From Acheta domesticus (Eukaryota; Arthropoda; Insecta; Orthoptera; Gryllidae): a stretch of 64,000 nt of DNA. The notes beneath the pieces are model-generated. The model ran no database searches and had not been told where the DNA came from. It saw nothing but the letters and a program-made list of their open reading frames with translations. How positions within the stretch are numbered: the first letter of the stretch is position 1; each line of letters starts with the position of its first letter. This document shows, piece by piece, positions 23,620 through 35,689 of the stretch. The translations under genes and the position numbers were made by a program. The stretch covers positions 78,587,081-78,651,080 of the forward strand of contig JAHLJT010008756.1 in the NCBI GenBank assembly GCA_031308135.1, written 5' to 3'.

Positions 23620-23900
23620 CCCCTTTCAGTTGGTTTTTCGGTATCAAGACCTAGAAAAACAGGGTTCTGTGCTACACCACGTGTTAGGGTTTTTTTTTCT
23701 TAATTTTAGCAACTGGTTTTATCCCACTTATTCGTTTTCACGGCTCGGCAATAATTTTTCCGCCGAAAATTAGCCATTTTTTTCGCGCAGAATTACATAA
23801 CTTTCCTATACTACGTATATCCTCCGTGATACGTACGTACAACGAAAGTAAAAAGTTCAGAGCGAAAAAGTATTTAGTTTGGCTTCCTGTAGAGAGATGT
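23562..23900 (-). repeat. Dispersed repeat with CCGTC microsatellite, copy 1 (truncated)
   Basis: The reverse complement matches 38280-38540: CGTAGTA...TTATGTAAT, GCAGAATT, AGTTGCTAAAATTA, CTAACACSTG, CTTGATWCCGAAAAA, then CCGTCTGT repeats. The part beyond the microsatellite is missing at the gap. Related copies are at 38250-39060 (plus) and 53150-53960 (minus). Confidence 0.75.
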
Positions 23901-24069
23901 AATGTCGTTTGTCCCTTGTTGTAGAATTTTAGCAGTATAATATGTAAAAAAAGAAAATCCTACCGGTTTTCTTTGAAGAAACTTTCCTTTTCTCATTTTG
24001 TTCCCGTAAACTACGCGATCGCCTCGCATATAATTTCAGGGCAACAATGTTTTTCTTGCAGCATAATTT

Positions 24070-24510
24070 TATCGAGAGGTCCTAGTGTTCGAGACTCGAC
24101 GGTGGTGGACTTTCGACATTAACTACTGACTGCTGGGTCAAATTCAACTAGTCTTGAGAAGTACTATAACATGCAACTGCTCTGATCGGGTGGTTCTCCG
24201 AGGGTTATCCGAGGAATACTTCGCGAATGTCGAATCTTAACAAACGGCCACAACGGACCCCGAGCGATCTTTCCTTGATTTATTTCAGTCTCCTCCTTTT
24301 CCCCTTACACACAATCAGGGGCAGTACACTACCACACATGACTGAAGTTGATCGCGACCAGGGCGGTGCGCGTTTTGGCAAGTTACCTGGAGGGCGAATA
24401 TCCGCGCACGCCGATGCGTAGATCGGCGGCTAATCAGTCATCCTAACAAGGCAGAACACCCCACCTCGCTATATATAACATGCACCACACTTACGGTGAT
24501 ATAATGATGC
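24070..24510 (+). mobile_element. SINE, diverged copy
   Basis: Starts near GAGAGGTCCTAGTGTTCGAG (B-box region) and follows the family order: TTTCGACATT, CTGCTCTGATCGG, AATGTCGAATCTTAACAAACGGCC, GAGCGATCTTTCCTT, ACACTACCACACAT, GTTACCTGGAGG, GATCGGCGGC, CACACTTACG. The extreme 5' head and the AATC tail are not recognisable. Confidence 0.75.
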
Positions 24511-26399
24511 ATAAAAGCATGCAATGTTTGCATGCTTGCAGCTCGAGGCAAGTCACGGTTAGTGGGAAAGTCGCCCATATTTAAGGAGGCCACGGGCGTC
24601 GGTGTAGACAAATTTGTTTTGGAAGTGCGCTCCGCAGTGTTGGTAGTTACGTATAGTTATTCTGTCTACACCGACTGGGACGCAATTGGATATTCTACTT
24701 GGACATTGCGGACTTCAACTAAGAACTGGTAAATCTCGTGGTGACGACGCCAGTGCTTGGACTATTGATACATCTCCTGGTTACATTGGATAAGGCATTG
24801 CTATAGGTACGCGTTGGAACTCTGGAATTGTATAAAGTGCACAATAAAAAATTATTGACTGTTTATTTCTTGTGTAGTTTTTGGACATAACACGTACCTC
24901 TGAAACTCGACTCTCCTGGAAAGAAAATACCCACTCACTCGCTCATAGAATAATTTTGTGGATAATCCAACCAAAAGTCAACTTAAAACGAATGAACTAC
25001 AAGTGCATATAGTAAGTAGTCTCACACATATGAAGAGTAACAATTTGAGCAAAAGTGGTGTAATTCAAAACCCATACACTCCGGAAAATGACGAGTAAGT
25101 GAAAACGCTGTAAAACAATAATGCTTAGAAACAAATGTCTAATGTGTTAAGAACGTATTAATAAGATATTCTTTTAATTTACTACTGATATTTTTGACTA
25201 AAACATTGCTTATTAATTTAGTTGACTTTCACCACTTTTGCACATACCGTTCCTGAAAACTATAAGTTACATTCAAACAATTGTGATGCACAGTTTTGGT
25301 ATGAGATAGTAATGTGATGGTAAAATAGGGAAAAAGGAAGGCTTTGTCACGAGTTTCAACCAAGTGAGAACATTTGTCATCCAAGTGATTTTGATAAAGA
25401 TGCTCCTACTGTGATGGGTGCTGATAAACAAGAATTGGGATCCACTGTATATTTCTTGGGATCCACTGTAAGCTGTTGTTTCGTCCCACCTGTGACTTAC
25501 ACTACAATTGCATACAGCAATATGAGCACCTTGTTGGCAACTTCTGAATTGCGCTGGCCTGTAGCTATGAAATATTGAAGTTAGACTCACACCATTTTAG
25601 CCCGCGATGGAACAATGTTCGGTTAATCTTTACGTGTACGGTACATCTTTAGAGAAGCTATGCGAAATGAATAAATCTTACCGATAGGCGATTTTCATGT
25701 CTTGTAAAGTTTTGAGATGCCCTCTTACGCTTTGTCCTCGCCGCATTATAAGGCCAAATTACTTTCAAAGGCAAGTTTTCTCGTTTCGCTCGCCCGGATC
25801 CAAGTCACGGCGAGGCTCGGGCCTTCGGCCCTCGCGTTCACTATAAACAACCTTGAGTCTATCCACCGCATAGTTATCAATTCACTTTTATATGAAATCG
25901 CTTCAGTAAGAAATTGATAAGAAAGCCTCTAGTATTCAAACTGAGCAGTTGCAAACACGTGAAGATGTGCGAAATGCCGGTTTGAACGACTTCCTTAAGT
26001 AATACCGTACACTAGACTTTAGCCCAATGTTAAACACATCTAACACAAATCTTCCAAAATTTGACATACACCACGGTGTAAGATATATAGGTGTGTCAAC
26101 TAGCCGCCTTTTGGACAAAATTTTTGAAGCCAGTTTGAGGCTAGTTCCTCGCTTATCCGTACGGTGTGCACGATCGAGTTGGGCATTCATGATGGGGTCT
26201 CGCGATTTAGTGGCTTCCACTAGAGGTTACAAAGCTATTAAATGGATCATCATCTTGTCCCAAAAGTGCCCAAGTCGTTCGCAGCGCTTACATAGCTAGA
26301 ACTGTGAGAACTAGCCTCACATTAGCTTCAGTTTTCGACCGGGAGTGAACCCACCTATATCTCTTATACCGTAACATGCACCTTCTCAACGGCTCATTT
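24511..26399. other. Intergenic; hairpin and possible transcript end
   Basis: A perfect 10-bp stem (AAGCATGCAA, loop TGT) lies at 24515-24537, just after the SINE. 24560-24870 has a TATATTTAAG-like box followed ~260 bases later by AATAAA, which could be a solo LTR or transcript end, though no second copy is in the window. A short GGGCCTTCGGCCC hairpin lies near 25819. Otherwise nothing is recognised. Confidence 0.35.
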
Positions 26400-26648
26400 A
26401 GTGACCCGTAGGTTTGGAGGATGAACCAAAAGGCGTCCGCGGCGTCGCGCTCTCCCCTTGGCCGCCTGCCGCTCTCGCGCCGCCCGCCTGCGCGCTCCCT
26501 CCCGGGGTCAGGTGTTCGACTCGTAACACTCCACAAGTTCGCAGCGGGGGCGGTGGGGCGGTCGATATCGCTCCGCTGCTGCCACCGCGCGCGCGGGCGA
26601 GCGGGCGAGTGAGCGAGCGAGCGAGCGAGCGAGCGAGCGAGCTCAAGT
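26400..26648. promoter_or_regulatory. CpG-rich block with (GAGC)n microsatellite
   Basis: Strong local CpG enrichment (CGTCCGCGGCGTCGCGC, CCGCGCGCGCGGGC) in AT-rich surroundings, ending in a GAGC tetranucleotide array at 26594-26642. It directly abuts the first unit of the 300-bp satellite. It could be a CpG-island promoter or just GC-rich repeat. No start codon with a donor site was found. Confidence 0.3.
26594..26642. repeat. (GAGC)n microsatellite
   Basis: GCGGGCGAGTGAGCGAGCGAGC pattern, about eight perfect GAGC units at its 3' part. Confidence 0.95.
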
Positions 26649-26650
26649 CC

Positions 26651-27830
26651 CGCGGGCGGTGGCGGTGGTGGCACACAGTGGGGGGACTCGTGACATTAGA
26701 CACCAAAAATCGAATTTAATAACACAGGCATACACTATAAAAAGACGTCAGACCCATAGACTTCACTCGTGTTTCACTACGGATTTCGTCGCGCATAATT
26801 CGAATCTGAAGCCACATTTGCGCCAGCATCCTCCAGTTTCTTTTAAATCGCGAAAAAATTACCGTGACATTTTTTTTTCGGGAATTGTTGTCAGACCCAA
26901 AGACTTGACACATATTTCTCTGTGCATGTTGACACGCTGAATTAGCGCCGCGGGCGGTGGCGGCGGTGGTGGCACACAGAGGGGGAACTCGTGACATTAG
27001 ACATCAAAAATCGAATTTAATAACACACGTACACAAAATAAAAAGACATCAGACCCAAAGACTTGACCCATGTTTCACTAAGTATTTCGTCGCGCATAAT
27101 TCGAATCTGAAGCCACATTTGCGCCAGCACCCTCCAGTTTCTTTTAAATCGCGAAAAATTACCGTGACATTTTTTTTTCGGGAATTGTTGTCAGACCCAA
27201 AGACTTGACACATATTTCTCTGTGCATGTTGACACGCTGAATTAGCGCCGCGGGCGGTGGCGGCGGTGGTGGCACACAGAGGGGGAACTCGTGACATTAG
27301 ACATCAAAAATCGAATTTAATAACACACGTACACAAAATAAAAAGACATCAGACCCAAAGACTTGACCCATGTTTCACTAAGTATTTCGTCGCGCATAAT
27401 TCGAATCTGAAGCCACATTTGCGCCAGCACCCTCCAGTTTCTTTTAAATCGCGAAAAATTACCGTGACATTTTTTTTTCGGGAATTGTTGTCAGACCCAA
27501 AGACTTGACACATATTTCTCTGTGCATGTTGACACGCTGAATTAGCGCCGCGGGCGGTGGCGGCGGTGGTGGCACACAGAGGGGGAACTCGTGACATTAG
27601 ACATCAAAAATCGAATTTAATAACACACGTACACAAAATAAAAAGACATCAGACCCAAAGACTTGACCCATGTTTCACTAAGTATTTCGTCGCGCTTAAT
27701 TCGAATCTGAAGCCACATTTGCGCCAGCACCCTCCAGTTTCCTTTAAATCGTGAAAAATCACCGTGACATTTTTTCGGGAATTGTTGTCAGACCCAAAGA
27801 CTTGGCACATTTTCCCCTGTGTATGTGAAC
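26651..27830 (+). repeat. 300-bp satellite, about four units
   Basis: Units begin at CGCGGGCGGTGGCGG near 26651, 26949, 27249 and 27549. Units two and three (26949-27248, 27249-27548) appear base-for-base identical. The first is diverged and the fourth decays at its end. Each unit has two related halves, each with CAGACCCAAAGACTTGAC. The repeated minus- and plus-strand frames of 82-83 codons are consequences of the exact period, which is divisible by three. Confidence 0.95.
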
Positions 27831-28170
27831 GCGATGAATTCGAATACGAAGCCAGAATTGCGCCACAACCCTCCATTTCTTTTAAATCGCGAAAAACACA
27901 TGTGAATGCTAGATTTTGGTGTTTTGTAGCTTATACTCTCCAGAAGCCAAAAGTTCTCAGACTCAAAAACTTGACACTTGTTTTTCTTCATAACTCGACG
28001 CGCTGAATCCGAATCCGCCGCGAAAAAATCGCAAAAATGTCACAAAACTTATAATTCACATGTTTTCTTGGGATTTAAAGAAACTGGAGGGTGGTGATGC
28101 AGTTCTCCATTCACATTCGGATTCAGTGCGTCGACATAGAGAAACATCTGTTTTGGGGCCTGTCAACTTT
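27831..28170. repeat. Decayed and inverted satellite-related half-units
   Basis: 27831-28050 contains diverged half-units (GAATTCGAATACGAAGCCAGAATTGCGCCACAACCCTCC, split by substitutions). 28060-28160 carries the same motif on the opposite strand: AAACTGGAGGGTGGTGATGC and TTCGGATTCAGTGCGTCGACA. The array therefore ends in an inversion. Confidence 0.75.
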
Positions 28171-29594
28171 TTTTTTATTTTTTATGTCTGTGTAAACTGT
28201 ATACGAGGGATGGAGCATAAGACATGGCAACTATTTTTTGTGAAAATACGTGCACGAGTGGAAATTGTGAAATATGCACATGAAAGGTCAAGAAATGGAC
28301 TAAGTGCATGCCATATAAAGACACACCATGATTGTATCTCTTATGTTTATTAGGGTACATAAAATGACAGTACTGGTTTCATGTTCCGAAGCATTTTAAT
28401 GTGTACGAGTTCACAACATTCCAAAAACATACCATTCCATTCTAATTACATACTCATTTTAAAGGTCTGATTAGGCAGATATTCGATTGCCGTACGTAAC
28501 ACGTCGGTCCGCACATTCACATGTAGTCACGTGCCAGGTCGATCACTGGTTACTATGAGTCCTCGCAGAAACTCTCCTGTCCACCTCGCGACTGCCCGGT
28601 GTAGAAGGGCACTGTTCCCAACAGATTCCACCAATTCTCTGTGACATTCTCAGTCATTTCTACCAGGGAGATCGTATTTAAAACGTTTAGAATTTTCGTT
28701 TAGAAAGAAGCTTGAGCTTTCTGCTCAACCAAATTTGGTGTTTTGTCTTTAAATATTATCTTCCTGTGTGTGTTGTCACTCGCCTTTATTGTTTTTCTAT
28801 TAAAAGTAGCGGATCTGTACAAGAACTCTCGCATATTAGATCCCACCCTCTTCAACATCCTTCTATTTCCATTTTAAGAGGGAAAGTTGTGAATGAATCT
28901 TGATTATTTGTTTAAAAATTGTTTAAAGGTTACTTCCAATGTACTTACAGAATATTAAAATAAAATGATAAACAAAGCAATTGATGTGTGAAAAAAGTTT
29001 TCAATAAAGGATTATTCAGTATTGTTCTTGGAACAATTAACAACACTTCCGAAGAAACAACATTTAAAATAGTTACACAATCTTCCTTGAAAGTTTTTCA
29101 CTTTCCTTGGTAGACAAAAAAATATTATAAAAGCTTTTTATTACTTGTAGTGGATGCAGCGCGGTGTGAGGTCCGTACTGCGAAGCGACTACATACAGGG
29201 TCAGATCAGGTTTCAGGGGATTGTTTCGTAGGGGCAAATGAAAGGCAATGCACTTGTGAATAAATTAAATTTAATTCTTGAAATATTGATTAGTTTTACA
29301 AGTAAGTAGTTAGGCAGTAAGCCGGAGGACCATTGAATGTTTGTGATTTAAGTTTCTTCTTGCTTGAAGTTTACACTTACAGTTTGATGACAGTACAGCA
29401 AAGCACCAACCCAGGTCAGACGGCTGAGTGTGTGCGTGCCGTCCGTAGAAATGGGCTGCGGATGTTACGGCTGGTAGGCTGGATGTCACCATGGGCGCGT
29501 ACTCGCGTGCTGGAGCGGCCCGTACTGTTGATCGCGGCCTGCTGGCCGCGCCGATTGATTGCCGGAGCCTTGATAGGCAGAGCAAGGACAGCCG
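28171..29594. other. Intergenic, nothing recognised
   Basis: AT-rich to 29300, then GC rises toward the minisatellite. Short GC-richer patch at 29410-29590 with no clear coding signal. Confidence 0.4.
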
Positions 29595-29619
29595 ACTCGT
29601 TCGCAGGCTGTCCGACGAG

Positions 29620-30105
29620 TAGAGTAGTAGTTGTAGCAGCAGTAATAGTAGTTTGACGTAGAGTGACTGCGTAGAAGTAGCAGTGAGATTGACTGAAGAG
29701 TGACTGCGTAATAGTAGAGTTTGACGTAGAAATGTGACTGCGTAGTTTCACATAGTAGTGAACAGAGCACTAATTGTAGCAGCGGTATAGTAGTTTGACT
29801 TAGAAGTGCCTGCGTAGTAGCAGCAGAGTAGAAATGACTCAGAAGTTTGACATAGCAGAGTTTGACTGATAGATCGACATAACAGTGACAGAGTTTGACA
29901 TGGTAGTTTCACATAGTAGAAATGACATTGAAGAAATGACATTGAAGTGCCTGCGTAGTAGCAGCGAAATTGACTGATAGTTCGACATGACAGTGACAGA
30001 GTTTGACATGGTAGTTTCACATAGTAGAAATGACATTGAAGAAATGACATTGAAGTACCTGCGTAGTAGCAGCGAAATTGACTGATAGTTCGACATAACA
30101 GTTGC
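29620..30105 (+). repeat. GTAG-rich minisatellite with 108-bp higher period
   Basis: Built of short pieces (TTTGACATAGTAG, GACTGCGTAGTAG, GAAATGACATTGAA). The segment containing GTAGAAATGACATTGAAG near 29916 recurs 108 bases on near 30024 with almost no change, including the neighbouring CCTGCGTAGTAGCAGCGAAATT. Because 108 is divisible by three, minus-strand frames repeat a 36-residue block; these are not convincing proteins. Confidence 0.88.
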
Positions 30106-30660
30106 GCGTGGGAGCGAAGTTGCCGTATTTATTGAAGCGTATGTTTCCAAAAGCAGAGGGGGGAGAGTCACGTGACAATTGCAGCTAGCCTATGATGTAC
30201 GGTGAGACGTTGTGTGCCACAAGAAATGCTCGCTATTCGTTGTTATGTTTTGAAGTGCGTCACGTGACTTGCGGGTGGCACTGGCTGTGCCCGCGATGGC
30301 TGCATCTCGTTAGCGAGGTTTGGTATTTTCTCACGGGAACCGCGATGCTGGTTGAGAGAAAAGGCGGGCGCGGGCGCGGCTGCCTAGCAGATGCGTTCGT
30401 TGTCGGCGAATTCTAACGCCAGTATTGTAGCTGGAGGCACGTAGCGAAATTTGGAATGTTTGTAAATATGTCTGACCGCGGAAGGCTGAGGAGAAAGCAG
30501 GTAGAATGGCTTGACGACCGCGCCCCGCGCGCGGTGGTGGCTAATGACCTCTAGCCCCTTCCCCGGCTGCAGTACAATAGGCGGTGCGCGGTGCTTCGGC
30601 GCTTGCGGCAGAGAGGGCTCAACGAGAATCGTTTTGTTGCCTGAACATCTGTGTTTCATT
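30106..30660. promoter_or_regulatory. CpG-enriched block with CACGTG sites
   Basis: GC-richer segment with GTCACGTGAC (about 30168), CGTCACGTGAC (about 30258) and GGCGGGCGCGGGCGCGGC (about 30362). Possible promoter region, but no first exon was identified. Confidence 0.25.
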
Positions 30661-32617
30661 TCTTATGTTTTTGTATAAACGTGCTAGAGCCGTGAGAAAC
30701 TTTGAAGGTGAGGCAGCCGAAGAATGTTGGCCGCGCGGGGGAAAGACAATTTGAGGCTGCACCCTGCTGGCGAGTTTCCTTGTAATTGTTCGCGAGATTG
30801 AACATTACTCTTGAGAAAGCTACGTAAAGTTGTCCATGCGAAAATACAAGATCGGATTAGAACAACCCTACTATTTTCAATATTATTTAACTTCATTACC
30901 GAACAAATAGGTACACACCCGTGAATTCAGTCGCATAGAATATTAAGTAATTAGTTTAATTTCACACGCAATTGCACATTTTGCACGTCTCTGAACATGG
31001 GTTGGAGGAGCTAGCAGATCTGAGCAGTGGACGTGTTTGAGGGGGGTACCCTGTAATAGCTGCCAGCTCTACCACTTATCAACGACAGCTTTTCGAAGGA
31101 CCAGTATGTTTAGAAGCGAACATAAAGATATAGATTTCTGAAATAGCACACAATACTGTAGGGAAATAACTATCATTTAGAGCTAGTTCAGAAGTCATCA
31201 CTTTATTTAAGAAACATAATTAAACTCAGTAATTATTACATAATAAGAAATTATTACATAGTAAACCAATTACCTGAGATTGAAATAACTTGTAACGTTA
31301 TTCTTTATGAAATTTGAAGTACACCGTTGGTGTAGTTAAGATTAAAGTAATATCAGTATGCCATGAATGACTACGATAGAAAGTACGCTGAGAATATCAC
31401 AGTAATTAGTGACTGGCATGGCTTTGGTGAGGTGGAATCACAATTCACATTAGAATCCATAGATTACACTGATAATACATGGATTACACTGCAAAGAAAG
31501 CATAATGATCATGTTGACAGTAACTTAGGAATGCACGAAGTGTGCTTACGTTATAGGACTCGCGCGTTGGGACAGCTCGTGATGAATCAGATCAGCCATT
31601 CTGGCGATTTTTGGGAGCCGCTCGAAGTATTCATGGACAGCGGAGCTTGCATGAAGAATGCAATTACGTAGAGCCTTCACTAGATAGCGTAGACCAACAG
31701 CTTGATTTGTTAATAGTTGCCGTACTGAGCAATGCGTTGCTCATTACAGTATCTGGCATGACTAATTAGTAAGTAACGTCATTATGCACGTTATGAAATA
31801 TACAGAAGTCACATAAATGCAGTTCAGGTAGCACTTGACACAAACTTACACTGTTTATGAGTTCAGACACAGAACCACGAGACGTTGCGCAATACATATA
31901 GGGAATAGTTCCAACACTGACATTGATGCAGTTGATTGGCAACAGTTTTGTAGCTCATGTACAGTGTATCTTAAATCACCGCACTGATTGCGTAATCTGA
32001 TGTAAGCGAAATGTTGCATCTTAAGAATGAGAAAAACATAAAATATAAAAAACAATACAATTAGCATTATGCTTGTACAATACTCAATTACATTCATATT
32101 ATGGCAAGGCGTGCAAGTTAGAGTATAAATAATGCTTGTAAAATAATACATTAAATATAATCTTGTTCCAACTGGGTCACATTTCCGTGAAATTCTCTGG
32201 CTATAGAGACACCCTTTAATTAAATACAAAGATTAGTGAGTGATGATGACTGCGAGACTGATGACTCGCAATCTTTTTTTTCCTTTACAAAAAGTCAGTG
32301 ATTATAATTACATGAAATGCACTACGTTTTCAAGGTAAGATACATTTACATAGCTGTGTATCTTGTACACCATATAGATACAGACATGTGAATGTTTTGG
32401 CAAATAATAAAACATTACAATTATATTATCAGATACGTGTTTAATTCTGTATTCACAATGAATCACAACGTTCCCAATTTCATTAGCCTTGGAGAATAAG
32501 TATTTAGGTAATTTCGATTTTCCGCATAGCGCATATGTAGTGCTAATTGTTCTAATTTTGGCAACTCGTTTGTGCGATGTAATCGCAAGGGCTCAACTAA
32601 TAATTATTATTATTGTA

Positions 32618-32652
<35 letters not shown>

Positions 32653-33749
32653 TAAAAACCTTAATCTTCTATGGAGAAGGCTAATAGATTTAGAAATGGA
32701 ATATAAAATCATTATAACACCCAATCATCTTTAATAATCTGTTCTGTATAGATAATCATAAGCTGTACGTCAAAGACAAAAACAGGTTTTTTCGATGCTT
32801 GAACTTGTAAAGTTCTTCAGATACCAAATGTGTATGGAGTTCGGCGGTGATAAATGTGCTTCGGAGCACGTAAGGGAAGGAAACTTTCTTGATCCTGCCA
32901 CGCTTATACTGATGAATGGCACAATTATCCAAGGTCATAGGCAAGAGGATACTTAAAAATATTTAGGTCTGCATACACTTTGCGTAATAAAGATAAGTGT
33001 GAAATTCAGAATAAATCCCTTCAACGTGTCGTAATAATCTGTGACCTCTTTTAACTCTCATCAACACTTGAGCAGTATCTGTGCAGGTGTAAATATTTCG
33101 CGAATTACTTCATTGGACAAAAATACACTGTAAGAGCTTAATTGAAAAGTCAGCACCATAATTTCCAAGAATCACATTCTCCATTCCAAATCTTCATTGG
33201 AAAGTTTGTACTTACCTCAGAACGAATGAGGTAGAGGCCTTCTAGATTTGGTAGTGTGAAAAACAAATTAACAACATTCATGGTTGGGATCTTTAGACGC
33301 GACGTCAACCGGAACGCCAAGATCTCTAATGTGGCCGCGGATGCCTACGACTTCAGTTAACATTCATGATTACTTTCTTCGAGAAACGACGTCTGTTATT
33401 GAAGACGTTTTTGCTTCTGATAAGGATTTTACGTCTCTGAACCTCAATCAAGCGAGACAAACCACTCCATCGATAGTATATTAAAAACGGACGGGAACCA
33501 TATGAACAAAGATAAATTCTTTATGTGACTCTAAAGTAATGAATGAGAATCGTAATAATGAATCTTTAATGAAACGAGAATCGGAAGCAGTGATGGTTGC
33601 CTAAAATCAGACATTGCAAAAACGGCATTATGATACAGCGGTACTCAAACTTTTTCAGGGTGGTAAATTCCATATTGTGAAGGATAGGTAGAAATTCATA
33701 ACAGTCTCAGATTCTGCAATACTAGGAAAGTTCAAACACACTCGAATAT
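30661..33749. other. AT-rich intergenic; ORF of 102 codons unexplained
   Basis: Contains an (ATT)n microsatellite at 32602-32651. A plus frame at 31363-31671 encodes 102 residues unlike anything I know and lacks supporting signals. No other feature is seen. Confidence 0.4.
32602..32651. repeat. (ATT)n microsatellite
   Basis: ATTATTATT run interrupted once by GTAATT. Confidence 0.97.
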
Positions 33750-33799
33750 TCTGCACTTACACCCACTGGCAGATCTGAAAAGCCCTCCAAGCTCCGAAC

Positions 33800-34195
33800 G
33801 CGTACTCCAAATCGTACGAACATTCATAAGAAAGGTGGCGTCTTCTGGCCTGTGTACAATATTATACGGCCAACAAATTCATACTGGTACTGAGCGATAT
33901 CGACTATTAAACAGGATGATGTTATCCAAGATATGTTATTTATTGTTAGGTTTCGGAGCTGAAAGCTCCGCAAATGTATGTAGGGACTTTTCCATAATTC
34001 CAACTCCTTGAAAAATTTAGAACACGTTATTGGATCCCTATCTTGTCCCAAAGTACTCGTATTTTACGAGCACCATCAGTTACAAGATTTGCTCTTTAGG
34101 AAGCTGATTGCAACTTGGAGTAGATTTTACTCCCAAGGTCAACTCCCAAGATCTTAAGCCATGAATGTAAATAATAATAATAATAATAATAATAG
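33800..34195 (+). mobile_element. LINE 3' end, strongly decayed copy
   Basis: Aligns with the next copy: CGTACGAACA, TACAATATTATACGGCCAACAAATTC, GATATTGTTAT-like sequence, then the 3' UTR AGCTGATTGCAACTTGGAGTAGATTTT, ending in an AAT tail (34169-34195). The coding frame is destroyed. It lies directly upstream, in the same orientation, of a second copy of the same family. Confidence 0.65.
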
Positions 34196-34197
34196 TA

Positions 34198-34740
34198 ACA
34201 TGCCCCAAACGGTACGAACACTCACCAAAACCGGTGACATCCATTGGACTCTATACAATATTGTACGACCAACAAATTCAAACGAATCGCACAATAGCAG
34301 CAAACAAATCGGATATTGTTATCCGGGATTTGAAGAAAGAATCATGTCTACTAGTAGATGTTGCTGTGCCTTGTTATCAAAACGTCGTAACCAAGGAGGA
34401 AGAGAAACGTCTTAAATACAGGAGTTTGGAAATCGAGATCAGCCGAATGTGGGGCGTAAAAGCACAGGACGTCCCGATAGTTATCGGAGCTCTGGGATTT
34501 GTTCCGCAAAATTTGTGTAAGAACTTGACATAAACTCCCAGGTCATTCAAAAGATTGGGAAGTGCAAGAAATTGCTTTATTAGAAACGGCTTATATGTTA
34601 CGCAAAGTATTGTAGAGGCATCGCCAATCCCTAGATCTGCACCTTAGATAGCTGGTTGCAACCTAAAGTAGATTTTTTATTCAGCCGACTCATAACATCT
34701 TCGGTCGTGATATGGAGGAAGAATAATATTAATAAAAGTA
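34198..34740 (+). pseudogene. LINE (non-LTR) 3' end: C-terminus of RT protein plus 3' UTR
   Basis: The frame at 34234-34533 encodes a region I recognise from the C-terminus of many invertebrate non-LTR reverse transcriptases: LLVDVAVP, a KYRSLEIEISRMW helix, then PIVIGALG. The usual closing motif ETAYMLRKVL followed by TAG sits at 34583-34615 in another frame, so at least one frameshift and an early stop are present. The 3' UTR matches that of the preceding copy (AGCTGGTTGCAACCTAAAGTAGATTTT). The catalytic RT domain is absent, as expected of 5'-truncated insertions. The clade cannot be fixed from this short stretch. Confidence 0.72.
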
Positions 34741-35689
34741 ATAATGTATTTATTTTCTGCCTTTAGCAAACGCTCATGTGGTAACCATAAAGAACTCTAA
34801 ATACGAAGTAATCATAAGTCTTCTCCTTCTGCCTTTTCTCGTTATTCGGGGTAGGCGCTAACAGGTGTATGCTCATTTTTATTAACTTTCGCACAATTTT
34901 TGCGTTTTCCATTTTTACATGGATTTTGCGAATGATTTAGGGCCGGATGCCTTTCGTGACGCCAACCACAAGGGACACAGAAACACGTTACACATAGAGA
35001 TCGAAACAACGATCCTTCGGTCCAAGATCGCCATGGCATTATTGGCTTAGCGATCTCGGCCACTGCATCGACACAAAACAATCATAAGGAAATGAAATAA
35101 AAAATTACATTTAGAAGTTATTCATAAAATAACATGATACAATACTACGCTTGTTAATCTGCTGGTAGGTTGATGTGGCCTTTCTAGTAGTAATGCAAGG
35201 TGAGATAGAATTTACCAACACCTTATTGTCATTTGAATGATGAGCAGCTTTCAATGGCTTACCCATCGTCTTATCTATTGCTGGGATCGTTGTGCTGCTC
35301 AATGGCCAGAGGCTGAGCAACTGGTGGATCTTGCTATATCTACCTCGATTGCATAACACTAAAGATAAATAAATGACTTCACAATCATGTAATGTGAAGG
35401 AGGTGATTGAATTACTTGCAGCTAAAGAATGTTGTGTATTCGATTCTGCAAATACAGGCGAATGGTTGACGATCTCTTACGACGGGCACCCAACTGCTCC
35501 CGCACGAGTACTCGCCCGCCTGGGGAGCCCGGCGCTCGTAAGGGCACAGGCAACTTCCCTTGACCCCGAACTCATTTCCCGTTAAAACACAGAATGGGGT
35601 TTACAGACGCAAGCTGAAGCGGCGCGAAGCGGTGAATAATCTCTTCGTATCCAAATATGTTTGCCAGATTTTTTCTGTCAAATAACGGA
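34741..35689. other. Intergenic; possible small repeat relic
   Basis: 34920-35080 contains (minus strand) GTCACGAAAGGCATCCGGCC, a wording I associate with 3' ends of invertebrate LINE/SINE repeats. The match is too short to classify. A GC-richer patch lies at 35470-35585. No gene is seen. Confidence 0.35.

Noticed and set aside
25800..25840. GC hairpin GGGCCTTCGGCCC resembling a bacterial terminator
   Set aside because: A single short hairpin without a following T run, in eukaryotic repeat-rich DNA; no bacterial gene nearby.
26957..27754. Repeated frames of 82-83 codons on both strands, a possible protein repeat
   Set aside because: Explained by exact 300-bp satellite units whose length is divisible by three; no start context, splice signals or protein-like composition.
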